A stretch of 64,000 nucleotides of DNA from Mariannaea sp. PMI_226 (lineage: Eukaryota > Ascomycota > Sordariomycetes > Hypocreales > Nectriaceae), in contig JANFOG010000014.1 in NCBI GenBank assembly GCA_024336345.1, positions 868,001 to 932,000 of the forward strand. The letters run 5' to 3'. The position numbers and the translations under genes were made by a program. This document shows positions 47,319 to 58,602 of the stretch, piece after piece. Below the pieces are notes generated by a model that was not told the DNA's origin, did no database searches, and saw nothing but the letters and a program-made list of their open reading frames with translations. Numbering within the stretch: position 1 is the stretch's first letter; each line of letters begins with the position of its first letter.

Positions 47319-48071
47319 AGAGCAACCTAGTTACCACAAAGCGTCCATCTTGTTCTACTACTCTTGGTTGTTAATTTACTCGCATTATCTTTCCCTTCTA
47401 GCACGTTCCTCTATAGATAATCCCATAAAGATCCCAGAGTCTCACGATCCCCGTTCGAATATTCACGATATTATAAGAAGCAAAGAAAAGCCGAGCGGAC
47501 GGTATGCCGTCGGCCACGTTCAGCTACATACTGCCTGCGCATTGTGAGTCACCGTCACGACCAATCACTCACTTGAATGTATCTCATGCTTGCTACCTTC
47601 TCGCTATGTTGGCTGATATTAGAGTGCATTGCATTAGTGAGTGCACAACTCTGTTGGTTGCACTGCATGTCATGATCTAATGTTACTGGCCCTGGTGGGC
47701 TAGGCAGATGCGCCCAACTCGGTGAAGTATTGTGAGGGGCTTCAAAGGTGCTATTTTCCCGGACACACTGATTGTTTTTCACCACTGCTATCAAATGCTG
47801 GACAGTTAAAGACTGCACGCTGAATGAAACATTTTTTCGCAACCAGTGGCTGTATTGTGGTTGGTGCTGTGTATCTTGCCCCCGTAAATCAGCTTTGGCG
47901 ATGGTGCATACCCTCTGTGAGGAGGATATATGCATGATCGCCTTGCGACTGATACGGTGTTTGAGATCGGCTACACAAGCTGCAAGGCAGAGTTAGTCTC
48001 CATTGTGGTGCATATTTCCTGGTTGCCTCGTTTCCCGTGCTCATACAAGAGAAGAAAGTGAGGGGGTGTGG

Positions 48072-48080
48072 TATTTAAAA
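48072..48080 (+). promoter_or_regulatory. TATA-like element upstream of AAA ATPase 2
   Basis: TATTTAAAA lies about 190 bases before the start codon, followed by a pyrimidine-rich leader (TCACCCATCTTTTC and later CCTCATCTCGCCTCGTCTC). The position fits a fungal core promoter. Confidence 0.35.
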
Positions 48081-48272
48081 AGGGTTGGTATTTCCACAGT
48101 AGATTCTTCATTTTGCTCACCCATCTTTTCAGATCAACGTCCAACTTAACACAGCCTATTTACCTACGTGCTATTCGTCTACTAAACATTGCCTTCCATC
48201 GCCTCATCTCGCCTCGTCTCTTCTGCAACCTTAACAGAACATATCTTGTGCAACATCTGCAATAGCTTCACC

Positions 48273-51053
48273 ATGTCAAGCACTACCAGCGGAGACACAA
48301 CTCCCAATTCGACATCTAGGCATTGCGATAGCTTCGTGACAAAGCTGTACAAGCAAAGCTGTCGCCATTGCCAAGAGTCTGAGAGATGGTCCAAATTTCA
48401 GGACTCGATTACTGAAGAAGAAGACTTGAACTTTACCATCGCGAGCGACCCCATCATCCACCGCCTCATTGAAAAACGCGGGAAATGGTTCACTGAGTCG
48501 TTCACCATCCATAGTCCTTATATGAAAGCTCATATTCGCACCTGCTTGGAGAAATATCAGGACTTCGACCCGGATCTTGCGGGATGGACCTTCAGGCCCC
48601 CATACAATCCTCTGGTTCATCGATGGAACCGCCTGACCAACACCCTCGACGCTGAGGGACAAGAGCCAGACGCAGATGTCAGCCAGGCCATCCAGGAACT
48701 TATCAAGTTTCTACAGCCTATCCTTTTAACCTCTATCAGGGCCCTGGCTCTCACCAAGGACACTGGCGAGATCATCTTTGAAGATATCTGGCAGATCTTT
48801 TCCCCCTGTGAACTGGTCATGACGACTTTTTACGGCGTCGAGGCAGTCTGCCGTGTGGTTAGGTATGAGAGACTCCAACAGTTTGACCTGACACCCTACT
48901 GGAAACTGGATCTCGAGTATATCGACTGGAACGGCAAAATTTGTGGCTATCAGACCACCTCGGTAAACATCTTGTGCTTTGCTGGCAAGAAGTATGTCAA
49001 ATCTCTCCCGGCTTACCCCCTCAACTTCCACCCCTCTGCCAAGGAGGTCAAGGAGCGCATCATCGAACGGGGACGGGCCTGGGAGCAGCTTCGTGGTTAT
49101 CACTTCCGGTCCTATGATGGAACCAAAGTTCTTGTTGAAAAGAATGAGGAGCGACCGGTTAGTTAGCCCCCCTCCCCTCCCCTCCCCTCCCCTCCCCTCC
49201 CCCTTCCCGCCATATGATCTGTTAGAAAACTGACCAAAATGACTGTTCCCAACCCAGATGACTGGTCGTGTTATGATTGACACATACGCTCACTACCACT
49301 CCCGCAACTTGAAAAGACCTGAGCTGCGGCCACTTGAGAAGTCTGAAGCAGAGGCACCTAGGCTTCTCATAGGCAGCCGTGCCAAGGGTAGTGACAATGA
49401 CGAGGAGGACTCGTGTTCAGAACGAGAGTGCGGCCCCGACACAATTCAACTGTCTCCTCGTGAAGGTTCCTGGCCGTCGGGACGGCCGCCTAATTCCTAT
49501 ACCGTGACAAAACATCCAGGGAATCATCCATTTGGCCCACCCGGGGGTTTCCCAAACCTGCCGCATGGTCCCCCAATGAGCGCTCCCCCACAGAGAGGCA
49601 TGCAAATCCAACAGCCAGGACGCGCACCTCGAACCGCCGCCATTGTGCCGGCAAAGGAAGGGCCGGAGATGAGTATTGGAAAGTCTGTGATTAAACCGTC
49701 TGAGCGTTGCGAGGTTATGGATTCTCTCACAGACACGCAGTGTCTTCTTGCAACGCCGTGGGTCATCGGAATGGACCTCAAGAAGAAAGATTGGGGTGAG
49801 TCTAAACTGGTCGACATTCTAGCTGTGCTTCATGTTTGAGAACGAAAGTGTGGCTCTCGTCCAGGTACTAACATGTGCTCCCCATTTGTAGCCCGTTTTC
49901 AGGTGGAAAATCTAGTTCCAATAATTTGGAACGATGAAGCCTTTGATCATTTGGTCCTGCCCGGTAATGAAAAGGAACTGGCTTGGGAGTTTGTTGAGAA
50001 TAAGGCTATTTGCGGTGACTCATTCGACGATTTCGTTGAGGATAAAGGTATATTGATATGGATTTGCTGTTTAACAACCCCCCCTTCCCCTTGTTGATAC
50101 AATAACTTACTCACGGCTCACCTTGGTTGTAGGTCGCGGCATCATCATCCTCATGTTCGGTCCTCCGGGCGTTGGAAAGACATATACCGCCGAAGCAGGT
50201 TTGTCAAGTCCATCTCCTTTCATATTCCTTCTTCAACGATTGGAGATGTAACTCCTTGCTGACTTCTACCGCCTGTTTTTTTTTCGCTGTTACTAATAGT
50301 TGCTGAACGTGCTCGTGTCCCGCTGTACAATATCAGTGCCGCAACTCTGGGAACTGATCCCAGCGACGTTGAAGAAGCTCTAGATGGGGCCCTCGAGCTC
50401 TGCAAGCTGTGGAACGCAATGCTGCTTCTTGATGAAGCAGATGTATTCCTTGGGGCCCGGTCAAATGCCGATTTGGACCGGAACGAGCTTGTTGCTGGTA
50501 AGAATGATACACTCCGACCCCGATCTTCCCGTTCTCTTCGCTTCAAACATCTCTGTGTAAAAGATGCAATCTCCTTTTTTTTTTATAAGAAAACAAACAC
50601 GCAAACTAATCTCGGCATGTTTCTCTCCTCGGATATTTAGTGTTCCTTACCAAACTCGAATACTACCAAGGCATTTGCTTCATGACTACCAACCGCGCAG
50701 GCAGCCTCGACCACGCCATCCAATCCCGCGTCGACCTCTTCCTCCGCTACAGCAACCTATCCACCACCGCTCGCCGACTCGTCTGGAAGAATTTCCTCGC
50801 CAAGGCCGGTGGCAGAAACAAGTTCTCGCTCAGTGACGACGATGTCCTCACGTTGGCTGACTACAATTTGAACGGCCGCGAGATCAGGAACATGGTCAAG
50901 ACGGCGCATCTCCTGAGCGTGAAGAGCGAGGATGGCAAGATTGGGCTTGAGAGATTTGTCATGCTGATTCATAACCGACTAGAGGCGCTTATGTTTCTGG
51001 CGAAGCAGCAGGAGACGAGAGGTAATTCTATCGGTCTTGAACTTGTGGACTAG
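48273..51053 (+). CDS. AAA ATPase with DUF7025 region (shorter paralogue)
   Basis: Six exons, 48273-49157, 49258-49795, 49892-50047, 50133-50198, 50300-50497 and 50641-51053, give 751 aa in frame. The start is the first ATG (MSSTTSGDTTP); the frame is open further upstream but offers no ATG. The DUF7025 part (about 60-340) shares with the AAA gene at 10853-14118 the stretch KKYVKSLPAYPLNFHPS and ERG..W..L.GYH. A Pro/Gly-rich insert follows (about 370-440). The ATPase core has Walker A GPPGVGKT (536-543, Val where Thr is usual), Walker B MLLLDEAD (589-596), MTTNR, IQSRVDLFLRY and NLNGREIRN. Compared with the paralogue it lacks the 300-residue disordered head and has more introns. Function unknown; an AAA remodelling enzyme by inference. 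Confidence 0.85.
49167..49203 (+). repeat. (CCCCT)n tract inside the first intron of AAA ATPase 2
   Basis: About six CCCCT units, with two slightly extended C runs at the ends, fill a third of the 100-bp intron right after the donor. The opposite strand is a GGGGA repeat with G-quadruplex potential. Confidence 0.95.
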
Positions 51054-51329
51054 CGTTGCATGATCTGGTTCTCACATCGTATAAGAGAACTAAGTAACTA
51101 GCTACCTAGGCTATGGTGGTAGCAACTCGCAGCGCAGCCGTTGTTTGTAGGAATAAGACTTGAAAACGAAAGTCTCAGAGGGTAGGAAACATCACACCTT
51201 GAACAAATTGGAACGTGGTGGTCATTCTCGTCCAGCTCTTCCCATGTTGCGAATGACTCTCCTCAACACACATCTTATTAGTCTTTAGGGGCTTTCCCAC
51301 AATTTCAAGAGAAAACAGGCAAAAAGATG

Positions 51330-52232
51330 CTACAGTGACAACTTATAGCCATTTGTATCGCACCACCTCTTGAACTCCCTCCCACTCTCCATCCCCATCA
51401 TGCCCTCATCGCACTCCGCCAGCCCATCCCTCCACAAGACGGCATACCTCGTAGATCCGTCCAGGTCCATCGCCACCGACACCACATCCGCATCCTCGTC
51501 GCTCGGATCCCGACCCCGTCTCTCCAACGCCCTCTGAAGCCCCGGGTACTGCCCTCGCAGGTCGATCACCTTGGTGCCGTCCCATCGCTGTGCCACGAAG
51601 GCGTCCCCATTGCCCAGCCACAGGCCCTCGATGGACGCGTCCCCGCTCGTGTACCGCTTCAGTAGTTGCTCAGTGACAGGGCCGGGGACGTCCCACTTCT
51701 CAACACCCGTCTCGGCGCGGATATAGAAGTGTCCGTTGCAGCCGAGGGACAGGAAGCGGGGGCGAGCGACGTTTTGGTCGTCGAGGAACAAAGTCAGGTC
51801 GTTGTAGTCTTGGAGTTCGCTATCATCTGTGGGAAACGTTTAGGTCAATTGAACGCACAAAGATAAAATAAATAAAAATAAACAAATAAAGGGTAATCGT
51901 GACTTTGCTCAGCTTACTACAAGAAGCAACATCTCCTACGAATGGACGTATGCAACGGAAGAACTGATTCTTGGGCCCCAAAACAACGTAGACACTGGCG
52001 TATTTGTCCTCGTCCAAGTCAAACGGTGCCTTACCTGTGACCCCAGTCTGGTTTGGTAAACGAAAACTACCTCATAATGTCAGTTTGTGTTCAGACGCGT
52101 GGGAGAATCAGCGAAAGCTAATGTCCGTTAGGCATCTCACCCACAGCACAACTTGGGGCCACTGAAGAAGTATGCATTCCCACAGAGACTCAGCGTGGGA
52201 TTCTCGCCGGGCTTTAGTTCTGGAGAAGTCAT
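51330..52232 (-). CDS. Hypothetical protein, 245 aa
   Basis: Three exons, 52232-52141, 52066-51918 and 51826-51330, give 245 aa in frame. Introns start GTGAGA and GTAAGC and end TAG and CAG; the second (91 bp) has a long AAATAAA-rich part. I do not recognise the family. The N-terminus has several Cys (LSLCGNAYFFSGPKLCCG). The middle and C-terminus are rich in Trp, Gly and Asp with short beta-like segments (RFLSLGCNGHFYIRA, GLWLGNGDAFVAQRWDG, STRYAVLWRDGLAECDEG). These suggest a small beta-rich soluble protein. No signal peptide or membrane segment is seen. It is convergent with AAA ATPase 2 (276 bp apart). The first splice choice is less sure than the second. Confidence 0.65.
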
Positions 52233-53109
52233 GATAGAATAATAGCAAAAGAAACACAGACTAGGATCTCAAGTTTCCTCACTCGGGTAATGACAAAATT
52301 AGAACAAAGAATTGTATTGTATTAGAGAGTTGATTCGAGACTTTATGAGTTCATTTCCCTATGCGTAATGTCCAATTGGCCGTACTTTTATATTTCCACA
52401 GTGAACCCACCAGTTGGGCAAAAAAAATATCATCTTGCCGTGGCCATACACTTATCATGGCTCATCAGTCATACACCTCTTCCACTCCGTACCGGACCGC
52501 GCGTCGAACAAGAATGGACCGAGCATTAGCACAAACCCCCGGTATCACGGTAGGCAGCCTGCCTTTTTGTCCCCATCGGCCGCGAGCTGTTTGTTCTCCC
52601 ATTATTCGGCACGACGATTCCCCAGTTAGTCCGTCGTGGGACGAAATGTCCGGAGACGCGCCATGTCGAGCAATCTCTCCCGTCGGATGGTTGGGTGAGT
52701 TGATTGTTTCCTTGAAGTACGTGTCTCTCCGATTGTTACATGTGCCCACTGTTCTGTTTAACAACTAAGTAAAATAAACCTGACGTGAACCGGTTCCGTT
52801 ACGAGAGTGTGACCATAGAAAGGCAGAGCAAAGGTTGAAAATATTTCATTGCAAGGTATCATCTGCTGTCAAAGTGAGACACAGTTCCACAGGGTATCTT
52901 TTGTGCTCCCAGCCCGGCAGGGTCATAGTAAGTAAAAAGGAGAGTTTGTTATCATTTCGTAGCCCATTGTTCCGTTCGTTTGTCATTATCATCATTAAGT
53001 GCTCCCATATAGTACGCCCCAAGACATTCCCGACCATACCAAATAAAACTCGGGTCAGTGCATGCCGGCCAGATGCAAAGCTATCTAACAATGCCGCTCC
53101 GGTTGTTCG
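52233..53109. other. Intergenic stretch
   Basis: This stretch has 877 bases: the upstream region of the 245-aa gene and the 3' region of the M50B-like gene. No gene is seen; short open frames on both strands have no motifs. Confidence 0.5.
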
Positions 53110-54134
53110 TTAAGTAGGAATAAACTTTTGGGAATCCTTCTCCTGCTCGGAAAAGGACTGAGAGAAGGCAGCAAGGCCGGCGATGATGCCGCAAGCCATA
53201 AAGAGGACCGAGATGATGGACCAAATAATGCCCCAGCACTGCGAAGAACCGCCGTACCGCTTGGCAAACACGCTGGCATCGGATGAGTTTACTTTGCGAA
53301 GAATCAGATCGTCGCAGATATCCCAAACACTGTAGAGCGAAGACATGACGCCGATGAAGAGGACGACAAAACGCAGCGCCTGCGCATGAGAAATGAACCA
53401 GCAGGCAACGAGGAGACCGACTGCCAACAGCACGGTGAGGATGGTGAGCCAATCTCGCTTGCCCCACCAAAGAGTGAGCAGGAAACATCCGCCCAGTACG
53501 AAGCTGGCAATTTTGCTGGCGACAATGTTGAATCCGCAGAAGATGAGGAGAGCGCCAATGAGAGACGAGCCCAAGTATCCAGCTGGCAAGGTGATGGCAC
53601 TCTTGCCACCGACCATGTGCGTAACGCCGCCTTCGTTGGGGTCGAGACTGATAGACTTTACACGGCCTCCAGTGAGAACGGCGGTGATGGCATGACCGAA
53701 TTCGTGAAAGGCGATGACAAGCATCTAAGACCGTCTTGTTAGCGAGGATTCACCGGCTGAACCACACGTGCTGCTGCTTATGCTGTGTATTGTGTATGTG
53801 TTTTCCGTAGGTATCACAAACAATAATACACAGAACAATTTCATAAATGGTTGGATGAAAACTGCGAATAAGATGTCATGATGAAAATGGAAGAGGTACA
53901 CACCTTGAATGGCCACAAGACCATGCGAACGTAAGGCACATTCCACAGGATGGCAATGACGACGACGTAGACGGCGATGATGCCCAGTGTCACCTGCTGC
54001 GTGTGGTTTGGATGTTGGAGGTCGCGACGCAGGAGAGCAGCATGCATATCTGAATCAGATTTCGAAGACAGCTGGACGACGCCGATGCGGAACGGCATTG
54101 CAGCAAGTGCTTGCGACAGAGCTGTGGGAGCCAT
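53110..54134 (-). CDS. Peptidase M50B-like membrane protein
   Basis: Two exons, 54134-53904 and 53724-53110, give 281 aa. The 179-bp intron (GTGTGT...CTTAG) is among the longest here and falls just before the active-site segment. A first membrane helix (about 50-75) is followed by LVIAFHEFGHAITAVLTGG, with the HExxH zinc motif at 84-88. Next come LDPNEGG, a G-rich THMVGGKSAITLPAGYLGSS, and four to five further helices. A WDICDDLI segment with Ser-Asp-Ala nearby matches the acidic motif of the M50B-like family. By family it is a membrane-embedded metalloprotease; its substrates are unknown, and a non-proteolytic role is possible. GT-rich repeats precede the start. Confidence 0.85.
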
Positions 54135-55743
54135 GGTGTGTGTGTGTATGTGTGAATGTGTTATGAGTGTTTGGCAAGAAAGAATACTCTCTCACCCGTC
54201 GCGGGTTGCGGGGTTACGTTGTTTGGTGTTGGCTGGCCTGGTGGTCAATCAAGCAACTGGGTGTGTATGTGTACTATGAGACAAAGAGTGTGTGGTGTGA
54301 CACCAGCCAGTTGTAGGTTGGTATAACAAACGGTAGGCAGGTAGGGTACCTAGGTGAGTGCGATAAGGCTAGAAAAGGCTACAAGACAACAGAGGAGATG
54401 CAAGTTAATGTAGGAGAGAAAAAAGAAGCTGTGTGTGCATAGCTAAGAAGTCTGCTTTCGTCATCCTCTGGCCCTTGTGATTTCAAATTCCTTGGAGGGG
54501 ATGCGCATGCTGCTGGGTCCTGGGTCTTGGCCGTTGCTGTTGACGCGGCATTCGTGACCCCGTGAGGCGGAGCTGAGACACCGCCCCGTGTTTGTGTTTG
54601 TGTTTTGTGTGGCTGGTATTTTTCTCCCGCCTGTGATTGGCCAATATTAATAGGAATTTTTTAAAGATTGAGGCGGCCCCTGCCAATCACGCCCCCATCT
54701 GTCGAGACTAATCGACGTCATTTCGTCAGGGACCTAGACTATGGACTGGTCAATCTGCACAGTTCCAAGGCAAGAGTGGCTACGCGATGAAGATTCTTCA
54801 TGAAAGATTGAAAGCAACGTCGATCTTTTCAACACCGCCAGGGCCTTTGAAATATCACAAGCATCTCCTCTCTTAAATTCTGAGCATTAACTTTCCAATT
54901 AACATTTCTACTTTTTGACACCAACAGAAAAAAACCCTCATAGGACACCCTATGCGCAAGTACAGTACAGATATCGAGTTCCTCCTGCTTACCATGACCA
55001 GGTTTGACTAGCGTATCCGCAGCCTGTGCAGTAACGAGCACACCAGAGCCCCCAACCCGGCATTTCCCTACACCTACATGAGTTCGCAGTAGGAAAGGCA
55101 GCTTATTAAACTGGCCACAGCCACTCTAGGAACGCATGACATGAACGTATGAGTGCATACAAAGTAGATATCCGAGAATCAGTTTGCAAATCTCCTTTGC
55201 CCACTCATCTCGCCCAGTCCAGTCGCTCATAGCTAAACTTCTTTCCATGACAAATCATTCGAAGCGCAATTCCACATGAAACTGGCCAACAAAATAGATG
55301 TACAAAAAAAAAAACCCTTTCAAATAAATACAAAGAAACCAAACCAAGAAAAAGAGATCAGCAATTCCAAACGCTTTGAAGATGAGCATTGCAAACTGTC
55401 CAGGATGAACACAATCTCCCGTTCGTCGACGTTGGCCCGGTATCAAAAAAATAATCTTAGTTTCAGTGGAGCCCTTCTTTCCATCCTCAAGGCAAATCCA
55501 ACATGAATTAAGGGGGAAAGGAAGAACGTTTATTACTCCCTCCATCTTCAAGGATTCCATGCATCACTGAAAAGTCCATCATCTCATCCGTCTCACTCAA
55601 TTCGTTATCAAATGATGTACCTCTAATTGACAGGACTAAAAGGACTAAACCTCGACAGAAACCAGGTCCCAGTTATCAGCCCTTTCAGGGCCAAAGCGCC
55701 GCTCCATACAGTCCATACCCACGTAATAATACAGACCTAAGTC
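54135..55743. other. Divergent intergenic region between M50B-like and methyltransferase genes
   Basis: This is 1.6 kb between two diverging genes. GT-rich microsatellite-like sequence (about 54136-54175 and 54260-54300) lies just upstream of the M50B-like gene. The rest has only short open frames and A tracts near 55305-55316. No gene is seen. Confidence 0.5.
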
Positions 55744-56478
55744 ATGGTCTCTTCAACAGCCCCTCAACTTCCCCCCCTCAGCCCTCTTGGCTCCCCAATA
55801 CTCGGCCGCGCCACCTCTGATCTCGCCGCCATCATGCCCGCCGACTTTGAGAAGCAAAGCTACTGGCATGAGCGCTTCACCTCCGAAACCTCTTTTGAGT
55901 GGCTGCTCTCGTCGGAGGAGTTCATGCGCATCCTCGGCCCTGTTGTTTCCCAGCTTTCCCCATCCAATGCCAAAATTTTGCATCTCGGTTTTGGCACCAG
56001 CGACTTGCAGAACCACCTCCGCGCCAGGGGCTTCACCAACGTGCTCAACATCGACTACGAACCCCTTGCCGTCCCCCGTGGGCAAGACCTCGAGCTCAAA
56101 GCCTTTGGGAATGTGGTGATGCGCTACGCTGTGCAGGACGTCACCCAGTTGACTCTAGCACCAGACGACAAGTTCGATCTGATTATTGACAAAAGCACTG
56201 CCGACGCCGTGTCTTGTGCCGGCCACGACCCACTACGCCGCATGACGGCCCGCATCCGAGAGTGTCTCTCCGGACCCGATGCAGTATGGGTCTCACTGAG
56301 TTATTCGGCATGGCGCTTCGATCTGGATGATTTACCACTTGACGTGCAAATTCTCTCGAAAGTGCTTACGCCCAAGCTCAAAGAAGGTGATCCGGACGTC
56401 TTCTATTACTGCTACGTCCTCCGCACCAAGCGAGACCCGATCATGGCTCATCAGCCCTCAGAGGGCGAAACTGGCTGA
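55744..56478 (+). CDS. SAM-dependent methyltransferase, METTL13/EFM-like
   Basis: This single-exon gene encodes 244 aa from the first ATG. After a Pro-rich head, YWHERFTSETSFEWLL (40-55) is the opening motif typical of METTL13-type enzymes. Motif I ILHLGFGTSDLQNHL (78-92) has the glycine loop that binds SAM, although GxGxS is changed to GFGTS. NIDYE (102-106) is the acidic loop that holds the ribose. FDLIIDKSTADA (144-155) corresponds to the DKGTLDA motif of lysine methyltransferases acting on eEF1A. The final beta-strands (VWVSLSYSAWRFD; DVFYYCYVLR) fit the fold. Protein substrate methylation, perhaps of an elongation factor, is inference from the family. It is probably cytosolic. Confidence 0.8.
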   Translation: MVSSTAPQLPPLSPLGSPILGRATSDLAAIMPADFEKQSYWHERFTSETSFEWLLSSEEFMRILGPVVSQLSPSNAKILHLGFGTSDLQNHLRARGFTNVLNIDYEPLAVPRGQDLELKAFGNVVMRYAVQDVTQLTLAPDDKFDLIIDKSTADAVSCAGHDPLRRMTARIRECLSGPDAVWVSLSYSAWRFDLDDLPLDVQILSKVLTPKLKEGDPDVFYYCYVLRTKRDPIMAHQPSEGETG

Positions 56479-57175
56479 ACCCCCGCGCCCCTGCCGAAGT
56501 GAGGGAGCCATAACCTTGCTTCTCGACAATCACATCAATTCCAATTCCAGAAAGTCCGATAAAGTCTTTGTTACAATGCCACCCTTCTTCTCTCAGCTGG
56601 CGGCTAGCCACGAGGGGGGCTAGTAAAGAGTCACAGCGCAACAGGGGTTCCCCTCGAAAGGAAATTTGGGAAGCTAATTCACCCGCGAACGCGTCCATCC
56701 TAACGTCGTATTGCGAGCTGAATTTGGTAAGCCGACGACATCAGGCTTATTATAATGCCACTCATGATGGTTCGGTCCTGTCTCTATTAGCTTTTAACTT
56801 GACGAGTTCCTAGATTAGCTTCCCGAGCTGCAGCAGACGCTATCGTAATCCAGATGCGACGTCATAACAAAGTCGTCACTGGAGACTCGCGGACCCATAG
56901 GGGTAGGGGAGGCATGGAACCGTAATTAGAATGGGCACAATCATTAATATATTCATCAGGTGAGGTTTGTTCGTGTGTCAACCTCGAAGAAAAAAAAAAG
57001 GAAAAAAAAAGAAACCTAGGTACTCAATAAAAACGCCGTGGTGGCAAAATAAAGTTGAAGTTTCCCCAAGACATAACACCTTCAACAATGGTATCTTCAA
57101 AAGAAAAAGAAAAATTAAACCAACAAAACGCCAACCCGTGAATCCCTTTGGAGTATTACCTTCTTTCATCTTCTT
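56479..57175. other. Convergent 3' region, methyltransferase / rhodopsin-family gene
   Basis: These 697 bases hold the 3' ends of two convergent genes. A-rich runs lie near 56988-57011 and 57097-57118. No gene is seen. Confidence 0.55.
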
Positions 57176-58602
57176 TCATGGCCCAGCCAGAGGTCCCGGC
57201 GAATGATCTGGTAGCCGTTGTTCCCGATGTGGTGGCCATCCATCCAACTCCAGGCTAGACGTTGCGCTACTCTTGCATCTCTGTTGTCTCAACTCATATA
57301 CCCCAATCTCGTTGTTCTCGATGTCGGCACTCTCGATGTCGGCGGCGTCGCTCTCAATGTCAACTTGGTCATCAGGAACCTTGATACCCTTGTTTCCCTG
57401 CATCATATTTTCGCTCCACCTGGCGGATTTGCTCGCATTGCTCGCTCCACGGGCACGGCTACGGTGGTGGCTGCCCTTCGAATTTATGTAGTAGCTGCTG
57501 GAGAACGACCTGTACCAACCCTTGAATAGCGGGCGCAGCGCGGGGATGTTTCCGCAAATGACTCCAAGGTTTGCCTCGACGGCGGTCCAGATCCAGAGGT
57601 AAAATCCTTGCCAGGTGACATCGTACGTCTCTACCGTTACGTAGTGAGACCAGTAAGTTCGCATGCAGGCGGCAACGACAACGACGATTCCGAGGGAGAA
57701 GAGCACGGCGAGGATAGCTCGTTCGAACCGGGGAAGATTCAGCGTCAGTAATGTTGGTAGCGGCAGGGCCACAACGATCAAATCAGCAAAGATGGTAGTA
57801 ATTGCCTGGCTCCTAGTGAGAAGAGTCAGCTCAGATATACTCAGGGGCAACAGCATTGCTGAAATCGCTAAATAACTTACACCACCCTTGCACTTTCTGA
57901 TTTACAATGCTCAAGGCCATCTGGATGCCAGTAGGCGTCCATAGGTCTAGTTTCGATGTCAGTTCTAAGATCCTGCAGCAGCCAAGCAGCAGAGACACTT
58001 ACATGCACTGCGTCCATAGAACCATAAGATAGGCGACGATGAGGGAGGACACAACAAAGATAGATGCCCAGGTAAGGCGGCGAAACCACGAGTTATTCGG
58101 GGCAATTCGCAAGTAAGAAACGAGGATGGAGACCTTTGCCAGGCCTGACGAAAATAAGAAAAGCGTCTGGGCAGCAATGGATACTTGTCGGCCCTTGATA
58201 GCCTGGGAGAGGGTAAGGTCCCAGATGTGAATACTCCAGCCATATAATTGATCTGAGAGGAAAACGCAAATGGTAACGCCAATCCCAAATATCTGAAGTA
58301 TGAAATAGAAGGTAATCTCGTTAGTGATCGTGAAAACTAGATGACCGCACTGCTGGCCCAAGACTCGAACTGAAGCGACAGAAAGGGGGGAGAAAGCTCA
58401 CCGTTGCTGCGACCATTATCCAATCATCTGGTCCGAACATTTTTACGATAAATGCTCGAACGTACATTCTTCCCATCAGAGTAATGAACGCTGCAGACAT
58501 CATGCACGCTTCCACAATGATGAGAGCGTCCCCTCGCCGTTCAGGGTTGACATAGTTGGGAGCAGGCCAAGTGGCCATCACTTCGGGGGGAGGATTGCGC
58601 AT
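57176..58602 (-). CDS. Rhodopsin-domain (Pth11-like family) integral membrane protein
   Basis: Four exons, 58602-58402, 58292-58003, 57946-57881 and 57812-57176, give 397 aa in frame. The first intron has CACTAAC and TACTTCAG at its end. The start MRNPPPEVMATWPAPNYVNP precedes seven membrane segments, among them ALIIVEACMMSAAFITL, FGPDDWIMVAAT (the family's DDW motif), IFGIGVTICVFL, IFVVSSLIVAYLMVLW and AILAVLFSLGIVVVVAACMR. A WTAVEANLGVICGNIPALRP block near the end of the last helix is the family hallmark. A 110-residue Ser/Arg/Asp-rich tail faces the cytoplasm. Such proteins include the Pth11-related receptors, but most have no known ligand. It shares the family but not close identity with the gene at 16533-17894. 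Confidence 0.88.

Larger units (their letters stand above)
45903..48272. other. AT-rich gene-poor island with small open frames
   Basis: This region is distinctly richer in A and T than its neighbours. It holds the promoter of the 78-aa gene, two doubtful small ORFs (listed separately) and, at the right end, the promoter of AAA ATPase 2 with a TATTTAAAA string at 48072-48080. No transposon termini or reverse transcriptase motifs were seen, but old mutated repeats would not be recognisable by eye. Confidence 0.45.
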
